Positions 10,621 through 21,950 of a stretch of 58,237 nucleotides of DNA are shown piece by piece; the stretch's first letter is position 1, and every line of letters begins with the position of its first letter. The translations under genes and the position numbers were made by a program. The notes under the pieces were generated by a model, which saw nothing but the letters and a program-made list of their open reading frames with translations, made no database searches and had not been told where the DNA came from. This DNA comes from Monoplex corrugatus (taxonomy: Eukaryota > Mollusca > Gastropoda > Littorinimorpha > Ranellidae), in contig CM060315.1 in NCBI GenBank assembly GCA_030674185.1, forward strand, positions 91,003,950 through 91,062,186, read 5' to 3'.

Positions 10621-11259
10621 GGAAATATGGTTTCTACATGGTCTGTGCCAGTGACAGTTCTGTCAGAAGTCAGAATATGGACAGCAACAGGACCTTGGTG
10701 GTTGGAGAATTCAACAAACAGCTTTTTTCTGCTCTAAAATCATTCCTTGCAAATTTGGTGCCCAGTCACACTTTGTTTCTATATTTGCTGGGCCTACCAT
10801 AGAAGGGACCCACATGTAATATTTAGAGACTACATATGTTAGATGTTTGGCTTTATTAGGTTCAAAATGGTTGAACACATCACGTACAGCATGTACCCAC
10901 TGCTTCTTCTCTTTCTCTGTCAGCTTATGAGGCAATCACTATGTGGCCAGTTTTCGAAGCTGAACGTGTAGAATTGTATGAACTGTTCTATGTGAAAGGA
11001 TACCTACTTAACATTTTATCTGTACTAAATGTTGATGCTAACTACACAACCAACATTAATTAAACACATAGTTTAAGAGTGCTCTCTAAAAAGATTGCTA
11101 TTCCATGTAGCTAGTAGGTTGACACTTTGCAGCACAACGTTAGCTATTCATTGCACACCACGTGTAAAGTAACAGCATTGCAAAGAAAAATATTTAATAT
11201 TTCAAAGGTAAATGTGGGTTATAGAAATAAGATTTTCATGGCCTACCCACACTGAAAAT
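10621..11259. other. Unassigned intergenic sequence
   Basis: No gene was recognised. A 74-codon minus-strand reading at 10711-10935 has protein-like composition (MPHKLTEKEKKQWVHAVRDV at its start) but matches no family I know. It could be a transposase scrap. Confidence 0.5.
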
Positions 11260-12604
11260 TCACTGTGGACCTAAACAAAAAAAAATGGCACAGACTGGAG
11301 TAGATGATGAAATAACTGAACAAGGACAAGAAATGCATGAGGCAGTAGCAAAGACAGCCCCTGGTGCACGCTGTGGAAAAGACACAGCCCCTGGTCCAGA
11401 CACGATGATGAAATAAGTGAACAAGAACAAGAAATGCATTAAGCACTTGCGCAGTGTAAAAAACACCAGAGCCGCTGGTCAAGACAAGATTCAATACTTT
11501 GACATTAAAACGCTGTCTGAGCACGACAAAACTGAATTATATACTCTCTATCAAGACAGTTTTGAGAAAGGTCAGGTTTCTGAGGACTGGACACACGATT
11601 TTACCTAAACTGGGTAAAGATCATCACAGACTAAATGAATATGGCATCCTGACTATGCAAAACGTAATTGGGAAACTGATGGAAAACATAATAGCAAAAA
11701 AACTATCTAGAGACCTAGAAGACAGGAACATATTCACACTAATCAACAGGCTTAAGAACAGGAAAAAGAATATGGGAAAACGCAGCTCCCTTTGTTCACG
11801 AAGTCTACGAAGGTTTTCAGAACAAAGAAGAAACCTAGTTGTAGCCATTGACCTAGAGGATGCGTACAATAAAGTACAATTCACATTACTCATGAAACTA
11901 CTTCAGCGATATGGTGTCAGCATGACAGTCACAAGATCGAATGCTACTACATTCCAAGAACGATAGTAGTCATACGACTTTGAAACTGGTGTTCAGCACC
12001 ACAAAAACTCTCCATGAGACTCCCTCAAGGATCACCACTTTCCCCTGTTCTCCACAACGTATATACAAAAGGGCTTGCTGACCTAAATAACAAGGGGCCA
12101 GCCCGTATTATTACTTTTCCTGACGATGGACTCATCTACAAGACAGGTAAAATGCTACATGTGATATCACAACCTCCAGTCTAAAAATGGAAATTGAGGC
12201 TTTCACACATGCACTACAATGGCTAACCTCACTGGATGGTGAAATGAAAGAAAGTCAGGCCTTTATCCTGACTGACTCGATGAATCTACTTCAAAAAGTG
12301 CAAAATGGAGTAGGGACCCCAGAATGGCACATAGCAATGAACAGTATCGACCTAAAAAATCCCACGTGATCTACTACCCTGGACACGCTGGTGTTAAGGA
12401 AAATGAATGGGCCAATAAACTTGCAGGCAATGCCATTACAACAAAAATTTTCCATCTGGGAAAGGCTGAGGTCCTTAGACGCTTAAAATCGTACCTTCGT
12501 GAACAAAATGTAAGTCATCATATCATCAAACGTCTTACCCTAAACGGAATAGAGGCAGTGACCGGAAAGCTACTATGGAAGGAAAAACAAGAGCTATCAT
12601 TAAT
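11260..12604 (+). mobile_element. RNase H-bearing LINE (I-group-like), decayed and internally deleted
   Basis: Broken plus-strand readings give the RT N-terminal part (AAGQDKIQYFDIKTLSE near 11470, ILPKLGK and NVIGKLMENIIAKKL near 11610-11700), the palm (VVAIDLEDAYNKV near 11840), LPQGSPLSPVLHNVYTKGLA near 12020, and FPDDGLIYKT near 12117, where the usual FADD is mutated. Only about 40 bp later RNase H begins (ALQWLTS, FILTDSMNLLQ, YYPGHAGVKENEWANKLAGN), ending near 12500. The RT thumb and linker are missing, so an internal deletion is likely. Several frameshifts and stops show it is dead. No endonuclease is visible upstream. It ends at the Penelope-like inverted pair. Confidence 0.82.
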
Positions 12605-12968
12605 CTGGAACCAGAAAAACACGAAAAAAGTATAATAACGCATATTTAATACAACGAGACAAAACATGCGCAAATTTTCGGCTAACTGGCCTTTGTCAAG
12701 CGTAAGATCACAAACACCAGATACAAAAGTTAGGAGAGAAAGACTGAAACTTACCTGCTGCCGTGTCCTTTTCTCACTCTGGACAGAGCAGCAGGGAAGT
12801 TTCAGTCTTTCTCTCCTAAATTTTGTATCTGGTGTTTGTTTGTTTGTGATCTTACGCTTGCGCCTGTCTTTGGCTTGTTGTATTAAATACACGTTCTTAT
12901 TCTTTTTTCGTGTTTTCTTCTGGTTCCTGTTTGCTTAAATGCGGGCAGTCACACTTGTTTTGGATTTC
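12605..12968. repeat. Inverted pair of Penelope-like element termini
   Basis: The left arm 12605-12765 (minus orientation) and right arm 12788-12926 (plus orientation) pair over about 140-160 bp around a 22-bp centre. The same sequence, plus orientation, occurs once at 57100-57311 behind a Penelope-like GIY-YIG fragment. The right arm continues to CAGTCACACTTGTTTTGGAT at 12946-12965, the shared end. The right arm lacks about 26 bp that hold the hammerhead-like core present in the left arm. Confidence 0.8.
12675..12699 (-). other. Hammerhead-ribozyme-like core (degenerate), minus strand
   Basis: On the minus strand TTGACAA is followed by a GGCC-loop-GGCC-type hairpin (here GGCCAGTTAGCC) and GAAAA. 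This mimics the order CUGANGA, stem II, GAAA of hammerhead ribozymes, which are known in Penelope-like termini. The core differs from consensus at C3 and G8, and stems I and III were not established, so activity is doubtful. Confidence 0.3.
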
Positions 12969-13210
12969 ATTAATCAGACCAACATTGGTACCATCTCAAA
13001 AGTAACACATCACAGACCCTTACAGTGTGGAATGGAAAGTGTTTTGGGCTTTTCCTGAAACAGAGATAAAGGAAGAGAGAAGAAAAGGAAAAGGCAACTG
13101 CAGAACAAGCGAATTTGTCAAACAGTATCTGTGTGTGTTTGTGGGTTGTTGATTGTAGCCCAGATATGTCTGTAAATTTCTCATGATATGTATATATGTG
13201 TGTTTCCTCT

Positions 13211-13236
13211 TTGCTGTTGTTGTTGTTGTTGCTGCT

Positions 13237-13268
<32 letters not shown>

Positions 13269-13325
13269 TGTTGTTGCTGTTGTTGTCGGCCATCATGCTG
13301 TGTGGATATGAGTGTGTATGTGTGA

Positions 13326-13378
<53 letters not shown>

Positions 13379-13492
13379 GTATATATATACATATATGTAT
13401 ACATATATATATATGTATATGTATATAGATAGATAGATAAATAGATAGATATATAAAATAGATAGATAGATAGAGTAGATAGATAGACTGAT

Positions 13493-13558
<66 letters not shown>

Positions 13559-13560
13559 CA
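13211..13560. repeat. Microsatellite cluster: (TTG/TGC)n, (TA)n, (TAGA)n
   Basis: A trinucleotide run occupies about 13211-13286, a TA run about 13329-13440, and a TAGA tetranucleotide run about 13424-13559. The TGC/TTG run gives a spurious poly-Gln or poly-Leu ORF. The 240 bp before it (12969-13210) hold nothing recognisable. Confidence 0.97.
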
Positions 13561-13683
13561 TCGACACGTGTGTATGTCTGTGTGAAAGCATGTGGGTATA
13601 TGCATGTAGTTACTGTTATTTGTTATTTTCATTTCTTACTTGTTTATTTATCTACATACTCCTTTATTTTGTATTTATTGTTA

Positions 13684-13912
13684 TCCATTTACGCACATAC
13701 TTACTTACATACTTACTTACTCACTTACCTACTTACTATTTACTTACTTTACTTTCTTACTTACGTACTTAGTTACGTACTTACGTACTTACTTATGTAT
13801 TTACTTACTAACTTAGTTACTTACTTCTTATGTATTTACTTACTAACTTACTTATTTACTTATTTGTTTATTCATTTACTTACTCACTCATTTACTACTT
13901 ACTTACTCACTG
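13684..13912. repeat. (TTAC)n tetranucleotide array
   Basis: Imperfect repeats of TTAC/ACTT with TTTA variants run for about 230 bp. Confidence 0.93.
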
Positions 13913-14794
13913 AAATTGAAACTGGAAACTTGAACTGCAGAGTAACCCACACGCAAAATTGACTCAGGAGAGCTATAGGGTGAGACTTAGAACTGGAATA
14001 CTAAAACAGTGACATTTGCACGTAGTTCAAATTCAGGTTACAGATACTAGAGCTCACAGCTAGGAGGACTATAATCACCTGATGTCACCAGCTTTCAATC
14101 AAGCATCAGCCAGGTAAGACAAAGTCAACCCCAGTGGCTGTAGTACGTTCGAATATTGACCATATCTTCCCTTGCATCAAACTGAAACTGTGGACAACAC
14201 ACCCCTCGGAATGTTTACATGGGTTTTAACAATAACAAGTTGAAGAAATCAATTGCCGAAATATTTACAACCCAATCAGATCAAAGGGCAGACTATTCCA
14301 CAGAAAAGGTTCAAAATAGGCAAAAGACCAGGAAGCATAAATCTTGTGTGTGTATCACGGGATTTTGAGTAGCTGATTATCTGGAACCAAAGAAGATGAT
14401 AGAACGCAGAATACGCATTTGAATGAATCAGAAGTGCAGGAAGCAAATTGGTACACAAGAAGCAGCATTGTATCTAAAACGATGTTGAATAGCAAGTCAG
14501 TGGAGCTTACAAAGCTTGGATGTAGAACGTGCATGGTAAAAAGCCTTAAAGACGAGTCTTGCAGCAAACTTTTGAACCTTCTGTACAGGCTGAATAACAG
14601 AAAGGGGAGCACCAGCAAGATATTGAAACAGACAAAATATAAAAACCTGCAGCCACAAAATCAAAACTGCATCGTAAGAAGAGGATGGGGCTGTAGGGGT
14701 AATCAGAAAGAGTTACATGATTAAATGGTCAATTTCAGTAGATCAGTAACTTAATGTTAGAATGAAAACTTTTCACTTGTCAGCACTAATTTAA
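13913..14794. other. Unassigned intergenic sequence
   Basis: No gene or repeat was recognised. ORFs of 60-101 codons here show no family motifs. Confidence 0.55.
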
Positions 14795-14804
14795 AGCTTG
14801 TATG
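14795..14804. repeat. Target-site duplication, left copy
   Basis: AGCTTGTATG here is repeated exactly at 18849-18858, immediately outside both ends of the LINE between them. Confidence 0.8.
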
Positions 14805-17800
14805 ATTCGTCGGCCTCTTTACATCTCAGGAGATGATAGTCTGCACCGGGAGGCGTTGTGGTCATGACGTGCACTTTCTGCTGTGGCTGTGCAGGCCGAT
14901 TCTTGAGTGGCAATCTCTGTTACATCTGCCACAGACAAACTGAGTCACTATTGTCTGGTTTCTGGAACGTTGCTTGCGAAGAGCCCTTTTCTCATCTGCG
15001 CTTTCTGCTCTCCTCCTCTCCGCATTCACAACGCCTTGCTGAACGGCTGTCCGCCACGCTGCCCTGTCTTCCGCCAGAGTCTCCCAAGAGCCTGGGTCAA
15101 TCCCTGAGCTTCTAAGGTCCCTTTTGCATGCGTCTACAAAGCGTAGCTGTGGGCGTCATGGAGTTCGCTTCCGGTTTGTCAGTTCGCCGTAGAGAACGTC
15201 TTTTGGTATGCGTCCATCCTCCATTCGACGCACATGGCCAAGCCAGCGTAGTCGGCGTTGGCTTAGAAGGGCAAAGATGGTCTGTAGGCCCGCACGACGG
15301 AGGACCTCTGTGTTGGTCACCTTGTCTTGCCATTGGATGCCGAGGATGCGTCGCAAGCAGCGGAGATGGAAAATGTTGAGCTTCTTTTCTTGGCTGGCGT
15401 ATGTGGTCCAGGCTTCACTTGAGTAGAGAAGTGTGCTCAACACGCATGCTCTGTACACCTGCATTTTGGTGTTCGCAGTGAGACTGCTGTTGACCAGACC
15501 CGCTTGTTCACTTTAGCCATAACAGATGAGGCCTTTGCAATTCTGGCGCCGATTTCAGCGTCCAGAGAGAGGTTGTCACTTATGGTGGACCCCAAGTACT
15601 GAACTTGGTATATTGAGGTTGTAGTCTCCAATGTGTAGAGATGGTGGTTCTTCACAGCCTTGGCCTAAGATCTCAGTTTTCTTCAAGCTGATTGTGAGAC
15701 CAAACTCTCTGCAAGCGTGGGCGAAGCGATCAACGAGCCTCTGGAGATCTTGTTCACTGTGGGAAGCCAGCGCAGCATCATCTGCGAAGAGAGCTTCTCT
15801 GATGGTCTTCTTTTCCACCTTAGTTTTGGAACGAAGCCTGGCAATGTTGAAGGGCTTTCCATCGGTCTTTGTATGAAGATATACCCCTTCTTCAGATCTG
15901 CAGAAGGCATAGGTCAGCAACATCGAGAAGAAGATCCCGAACAGAGTTGGGGCCAAAACACATCCCTGTTTCACTCCGCTGCTGATTCTAAAAGGCTCTG
16001 ATGTGGCACCATTATAGCACACAGTGCTATGCATATCCTCGTGAAAAGACTCGATGACAGCTAATAGTCTTGGGGGGCAGCCGATTTTCTTCAAAAACTT
16101 GAAAAGATGACTCCGACTGACCAGGTCGAACGCTTTCGTGAGATCAATGAAAGCGAGGCAAAGGGGCATGTGCTGCTCGCGGCACTTTTCCTGTAGTTGC
16201 CGGACAGAGAAGATCATGTCGATGGTCGATCTTACGGCCCTAAAGCCGCACTGGGACTCAGGGTAGATGCGAGCTGCCAGCCTCTGAAGACGGGTTAAGA
16301 CGACTCTGGCGAATGCTTTCCCAACAATGCTGAGGAGAGAGATTCCGCGATAATTATTACAGTCACTGCGGTCGCCCTTGTTCTTATATAGAGTCACTAT
16401 CCTGGCGTCTCTCATGTCTCTCGGAATGAAGCCTTCTTTCCAGCATAAGCACAAAAGTTCATGCAACTCGTTGAGAAGAGCAGGCTTCCCGCACTTGATG
16501 ACCTCTGGAGGTATTCCATCTTCACCAGGGGCTTTTCCCGTCGCCAAACCGTCAATCGCCTTGCTTAGTTCTTCAAGGCTTGGCTCAGCATCCAACTCCT
16601 CCATGACAGGCAAGTCCTCAATGGCATTCAGGGCAGCATCGGTGACAGAGTTCTGCGTGGAGTACAGTTCCAGGTAGTGCTCTACACATCTCTCCATCAG
16701 CTTTGCTGAGTCTGTGATGCTCTCTCCTGCTTTGGATTTAAGGGGAGCTGACTTGGAGGCTGCTGGACCAGTCGCTTGTTTGATGCCAACGTACATGATG
16801 CCAGTGTTGCCTGAATTTGCAGACTGCTGAATACTTGCGCTTAACTGTAGCCAATAGTCGATGGCGCATCGCCGAGCAGTTTGTTGGGCCTTGCTGCGGG
16901 CAGCTCTGTAAGCGTCACGAGTAGTTTGGGTATTGTTATTTTTATACGCAAGTAAAGCCTTGCGTTTCGCTTCCACCACTGGTTCCTTTTCCTGCCAGTT
17001 TGCCTCAAACCAGTCGGGATTCTTTCGTTCTTTTTTCCCAAATATACTCAGGGCGGACTGATAGATTGTGTCCTTCACGCGATCCCACTTTTCCTCAGAG
17101 TTTTGGATCTCTGAGCCATTCTTGAGCTCTACATTCAGGGTTTCTACAAACTCCCCGGCCTTGGTCGGATCGGACGTGCGACAGGCATTAATCCTTGGGT
17201 GACCTTTCTTCTTTGAGTGGTGCAGTCTTCTGGGTAGAAGCTTGACCTTGCTGCGTACCAGGGTGTGGTCTGTGTCGCAATCAGCGCTGTGGAAACTCCT
17301 CGTGTTGAGGACGTTGTTAAGGTCCGACCTCCTTGTTAAGACGAAGTCGAGCTGATGCCAGTGGTGGGATCTGGGGTGGCGCCATGACACTTTGTACTTC
17401 TCCTTATTGTTGAAGAAGGTGTGTGATGGCCAGCTTGTGGTAAGAGCAAAGTTCCAGGAGTCTTTGACCGTTCTCATTTTGCTTCCCAACACCATGATGT
17501 CCAATGCTGGTTGGCCAGGCCTCAAAATCAGCACCTACGCGTGCGTTCAGGTCTCCCAATATGAAGAGACCTTCCTTGCTGGGAACTCCTCTGACAACAG
17601 CATCCAGGGCCTCATAGAGCTGGTCCTTGACGTCGGGTGAGGAGCTTAATGTTGGGGCATAGGCACAGATGAAGTTGACTGTGCCTGAACTGGTCGTCAT
17701 TTTCAGAGTGAGCAGTCTCTCCGTACCTCCCGTGGGGAGCTCTACGGTTGCTAGGAGGGAATTCTTTACAGCGAAGCCCACACCATGAATACGTGGCTCC

Positions 17801-18848
17801 TCTGGGTTCTGCCCCTGCCAGTAGAACGTGTAGTTCTTCTCACGCAGTGATCCGTCCCCAGGTAGCCTTGTCTCCTGTAATGCAGCGATGTCGACGTTGA
17901 GTCGCTGAAGCTCCCTGTCTATCACGGCCGTCTTCCGTGTGTCGTCTAACAGCTGTAGGTCGCTGTCAAATCCAGGACACATTGTCCTTACATTCCAGCT
18001 TGATATCAGAAGAGCTGGCATCTTCTTTTTCTTCTTTGTGTTGCCTGTTGCCTGGTATTTACAACCTGCCTGTCGAGTTTCCTCTAAGCTCCAGGCACCC
18101 ATTGGAGCAAACAGGTTGTGGCGGGGTAACACCTTACTGACTGGGGGCTGCCCAGCTTGAGGCGGTATCCAAGGTTGTCATAGCCGAGGGGTGGCAATGG
18201 GGACAAGCTCCCATTGTCTATAAAATGCCCCTCACGGCGCGCGTCTCCAACAGCCTCTGACAACTAAGTCCAGCTCCTAGCCTGCTCGTGTGGCTTAGAT
18301 ATAAGCCCGACGGATCTGTTACTACTGATAGGAGAAGGGGTGAAGGCGGGTTACTGGCGCCTGAAAACCAGTGCTTTGGGTAGATGGGGCTCATCAGTCT
18401 GGGAAGACAGCTCATCTAAGAGAAGGAAAACTCTGATTTCAAACCTCCGCTGCCTTGCGGCCATACCCACTCATAGAAAAGGCTTCGGGAGTCAACCCTG
18501 AGGAAAAATCCGGAGTCGGAGTCCCTAAGGCAGTTCGCTGTTGTCTACAACCTCGTTCTGGCAACTCCTGCGTTGCCCCTGGTACCAGGCGTACAGGTCT
18601 CCGTCTTTCCCCTGGATTCTACTAGTGGCGAGAAGAGGGGGGATCTGCTGCATGGGCAACAGCTCATCCTCCATATTCACTTGCCCAGGCCTGCACCTGG
18701 AGAGGTCACTCCAGCTTCGCTGGTAACACAGCATCGACACAACACGGAGAGTAGCAGATACCGGTTTTAAGCCTAGGCTTTTTTGGCATAGAGCCGGGCG
18801 CCAGGGGTTACTCTCGACGGTGGGAGGAATCTTCGCATTCCATTGGGT
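14805..18848 (-). mobile_element. RTE-like LINE (element 2), full length but decayed
   Basis: This 4,044-bp minus-strand element is flanked by a 10-bp direct repeat. It begins ACCCAATGGAATGCG at 18848, has a ~830-bp 5' UTR, one ORF with endonuclease and RT, and a short 3' UTR. It has no A-rich tail. It is related to element 1 by shared motifs throughout but clearly diverged, so it is a different subfamily. Several frameshifts inactivate it. Confidence 0.87.
14862..18021 (-). pseudogene. LINE ORF: EEP endonuclease / RT, frameshifted
   Basis: I start it at the ATG at 18021-18019, which gives MPALLISSWNVRTM just before the endonuclease catalytic Asn. LQETRL, YAPTLS and GDLNARVGAD follow. A frameshift near 17480-17530 moves the reading to the 15576-17534 frame, which holds HWHQLDFVLTRR, CDTDHTLV, GEDGIPPEVI, GFRAVRSTIDM, AFIDLTKAFD, GVKQGCVLAPTLF and an intact FADD. 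Further shifts near 15600 and 15450 lead into SSEAWTTYASQEKKL and RRLRWLGHVRRMEDGRIP. After more damage the C-terminus reads CGRCNRDCHSRIGLHSHSRK and ends at TGA 14864-14862. The C-terminal Cys/His motif is thus shared with element 1. Confidence 0.85.
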
Positions 18849-18858
18849 AGCTTGTATG
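18849..18858. repeat. Target-site duplication, right copy
   Basis: AGCTTGTATG, identical to 14795-14804. It fixes the 5' end of element 2 at 18848. Confidence 0.8.
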
Positions 18859-19121
18859 GTTACACACGCGTATATGAACACATACTTAAAATGTATGCAC
18901 ATATATTCACCAAAACTACACCAGTATGAGCAAATGGTTCATTACCTACATACTCGAACATGTTGATACATGCTGGAAAACTGTACACAGAGTATTTACT
19001 TTGTATTTTGTATTAGATATCGTTATGGCTTAACATTCAAAGCATATGGTTTGCATACTCCAAGTTCTTTATTTCTTTTTATGAGATGGGATTCCATGTC
19101 TTTTCTGTCTATAATGCTGTT
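18859..19121. other. Unassigned intergenic sequence
   Basis: Nothing recognisable lies between the LINE element 2 target site and the CR1-like tail. Confidence 0.5.
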
Positions 19122-20462
19122 TTAGTAGTAGTAGTAGTAGCTGAGGGCTGGCTCGTAGCCTAGGCCTTCTGGCCTTTTAACGCCCTATCTTTTTTGTTTA
19201 CGCTTTCTTCTTCGGGGTCTGAAAAGCATGCCTTAATATTCATACTTGAGCAAATCTGCTTCAGTCTATTTTTTTAAATAAAATTTTGAATTCTGCGTCA
19301 TCGTCCAGGAAATTTTTGAATTTGTTAATGCTGTTAGTAAATTTAATTTCAAAAGGAATTTTATTCCACAATTTAACAATTCTGTTAGAAAAACAAAATG
19401 CTCTTGTGTTAGTATATCTGTGTTTAACAAATATTTTACCTTCAGCATTCCTTGTTATACTAGCTTGTGGAAAGGAAAAAAATGTTTCAACTGATAGCTT
19501 ATCCATCCCATTCATTATTTTGTATACCTGTATTAAATCCCCCCTAACCCTCCTACCTTTCAGTGAATGAAGTTTTAAAAACTTAAGCCTTTCTTCATAA
19601 CTCATATTTTTACACTCTATAAGCAACCTAGTTGCCCTTCTTTGTACATTTTCAATCATTTTTGACTGTCTTATCAAATACGGATTCCAAACAACACTTG
19701 CGTATTCTAAATGTGGTCTAACAAAAGCCTTATACAACATTAAAAATGTATGTTTATTTATGTACAAAAAATGTTCTTTTGATAATTCCTATCATCTGGT
19801 TAGCCTTATTTGCTACTCTTTTAATGTGCAGGTCAAAGGATAATTCACTATCAAATGTAACTCCCAAGTCTTTCTCCGTTTCACACACACTAATTTTCTG
19901 TACATCATTTCCAATTTTCATGAAATACTCTCGTCTAATATTCTTCTTACCAACATGCATTACATGGCATTTTGAAACATTAAAATATAAATTCCAAGTA
20001 TCTGACCAATTTTGTAGTATTAGCAAGTCCTGTTGAATTAAATTAACATTGGCAACCTTGTCATATAGTTTTGTATCGTCAGCAAAAATTTTGCAAGTAC
20101 AGTGCAGTGAATCAGGTAAGTCATTTATAAATACTGTAAACAAGATTGGACCCAGTACACTGCCCTGAGGGATCCCGCTTTTTACTTTTGTTTCTTCTGA
20201 TTCAGCATTTCCTACCTTTACCCCTCTGCTTTCGATCATACAAAAAATTTTGGATCCATTTGAGTGTATTTCCTGTAATACCATAAGATGCTAATTTTAT
20301 GAGCAGTCTTTCGTGAGGTGCAGAATCAAAAGCTTTTCTAAAATCAAGATACACGATATCAAAGGGGTCCCCATTGTCCATCATATTGGTGAAATCCTCC
20401 ATAACTTCTAATAATTGGGTTACACAGGATCTTTTCCCTCTAAATCCATGTGCGTCTATTTC
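19122..20462 (-). mobile_element. CR1-like LINE, 5' truncated
   Basis: Three overlapping minus-strand frames rebuild the second half of an RT. They are DAHGFRGKRS and IVYLDFRKAFDSAPHERLL (20462-20202), then KSGIPQGSVLGPILFTVFIN with IFADDTKLY (20284-19754), then LYKAFVRPHLEYASVVWNP and SLKGRRVRGDLIQVYKIMNG (19767-19261). The motif wording fits the CR1/Jockey/Rex1 type. The endonuclease and RT start are absent. The 3' UTR ends in an (ACT)n tail on the minus strand (TAG repeats at 19122-19140), as expected for target-primed insertion. At least two frameshifts are present. Confidence 0.87.
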
Positions 20463-20825
20463 TAGTGCCTACTTGCTTGAACGCTGGCAGTCACTCTGAT
20501 TGAGACTGCTTGTAGTATAGTGATTAAAACTACTCATGACATGGCTGACAGATCTGAAAACCCTTTTCTGTTTACATTATATTCTGTTCTAGCATAACAC
20601 ATCAGGGGAAAGAAGATAAATAACAGTCTATGCTTGTCATGCTTTTGGTACACATGTTCACGCACTCAAACACATGCAAAAAGCATTCGTCCGTCACGCA
20701 ACAGCACGCACTCCTTCCAACCAATGGCACTAAACAAACTACGATATATTTTCTTTTCTACATTTATTATTACAAACTTTCACACATCACTCATACAACA
20801 TACAACATACAACATACACAACCAC
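20463..20825. other. Unassigned; trace of Penelope-like end possible
   Basis: No gene is seen. TTGCTTGAACGCTGGCAGTC at 20472-20491 resembles TTGCTTGAACGCGGGCAGTC in the Penelope-like end at 57275-57294, but the match is too short to assign. Confidence 0.4.
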
Positions 20826-21470
20826 GCACCTTCATACTCTTTCTCTCCTCCTTCGTTTTCTCCTCCCTCTTCGTCTCCTATTCCTCGTTTCCTTCTTATT
20901 CTCCTTCTTTTCTTTCTTCTTCCTCGTCTCCTTCTTCCTCGTCTCTTTCTTCCTCGTCTCCTTTTTCTTCGTCTCCTTCTCGTCTCCTTCTTCCTCGTCT
21001 CTTTCTTCCTCGTCTCCTTCCTCGTCTCCTTCCTCGTCTACTTTTTCCTCGTCTCCCTCTTCGTCTCCTTCTTCCTCGTCTCCTTTTTCCTCGTCTCCCT
21101 CTTCGTCTCCTTCTTCCTCGTCTCCTTTTTCCTCGTCTCCCTCTTCGTCTCCTTCTTTCTCGTCTCCTTTTTCCTCGTCTCCTTCTTCCTCGTCTCCTTT
21201 TTCCTCGTCTCCCTCTTCGTCTCCTTCTTTCTCGTCTCCTTCTTCCTCGTCTCCTTTTCCTCCTTATCCTTATTTTTCGCCTTTTTTTATTTTTCTTCTT
21301 TTCTTCTTCTTTTTCTCCTTTTTCTTTCTCATTGTTTTCTTCTCCTTCCTCTTCTTCTTCTTCCTCTCCTTTATCTAATTCTTTCTTTCTTCTCTTTTTC
21401 TTTGTTTCGCCTTCTTTTCTTCACGTTTTCGCTTTCTTCTTGTTCTTTTTTCTTCTCCTTCTCCTTTCTC
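20826..21470. repeat. Polypyrimidine tandem repeat (CCTCGTCTCCTTCTT-type)
   Basis: A strictly pyrimidine-biased strand is built of 15-bp and about 54-bp units of CCTCGTCTCCTTxTT and CCCTCTTCGTCTCC. It gives two long overlapping ORFs rich in Ser/Pro or Leu/Phe, which are artefacts. Such homopurine/homopyrimidine DNA can form triplex structures. Confidence 0.93.
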
Positions 21471-21950
21471 TAGGCGGTTGTTTTGGAGACTCTTCGCCAA
21501 ACCTATTCCACCTTTAGTTTTCAACTTGGGTGAGCTGTTTTCCGAAAACTCAATCCTACCACACATGCACACACAAAATTTCCTTCCGCACGCAACATAA
21601 AACTCGGGCATACATCACTCCATGCACACGACACAAAAATCAAGAGCACGCACCACCCTGCGCACATGACAATGCTCTGATCAGATCCATCATGTAACAT
21701 TATTTCTAGCACTTATCGACTAACACAGTGATGGCACCCTTTATCTTACCGATATTTTTTTCTGAGACAGGAAATGCCAACTCCATGAAACCATGAGAAA
21801 ACTTGCTGTCAAGTTTTTTGGTTCTAGCTGACCTGGAGTCAATATCGGTTATCACAGTGAATCTGGATTAACATCTACAACTGGCCAAAATATCCTATAA
21901 ATTTGAATAAGGGGTTATACCAAGATACCATATTAATTGTAAAGTATAGG
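21471..21950. other. Unassigned intergenic sequence
   Basis: No gene or repeat was recognised between the polypyrimidine tract and the L2 fragment. Confidence 0.5.

Noticed and set aside
10711..10935. 74-codon minus-strand ORF as a host exon
   Set aside because: Protein-like composition, but no recognised family, splice sites or neighbours.
13181..13632. Poly-Gln/poly-Asn/Tyr-Ile ORFs
   Set aside because: Translation of trinucleotide, TA and TAGA microsatellites.
20630..21517. 295- and 279-codon ORFs rich in Ser/Leu/Phe
   Set aside because: They arise from the polypyrimidine tandem repeat and overlap in two frames.
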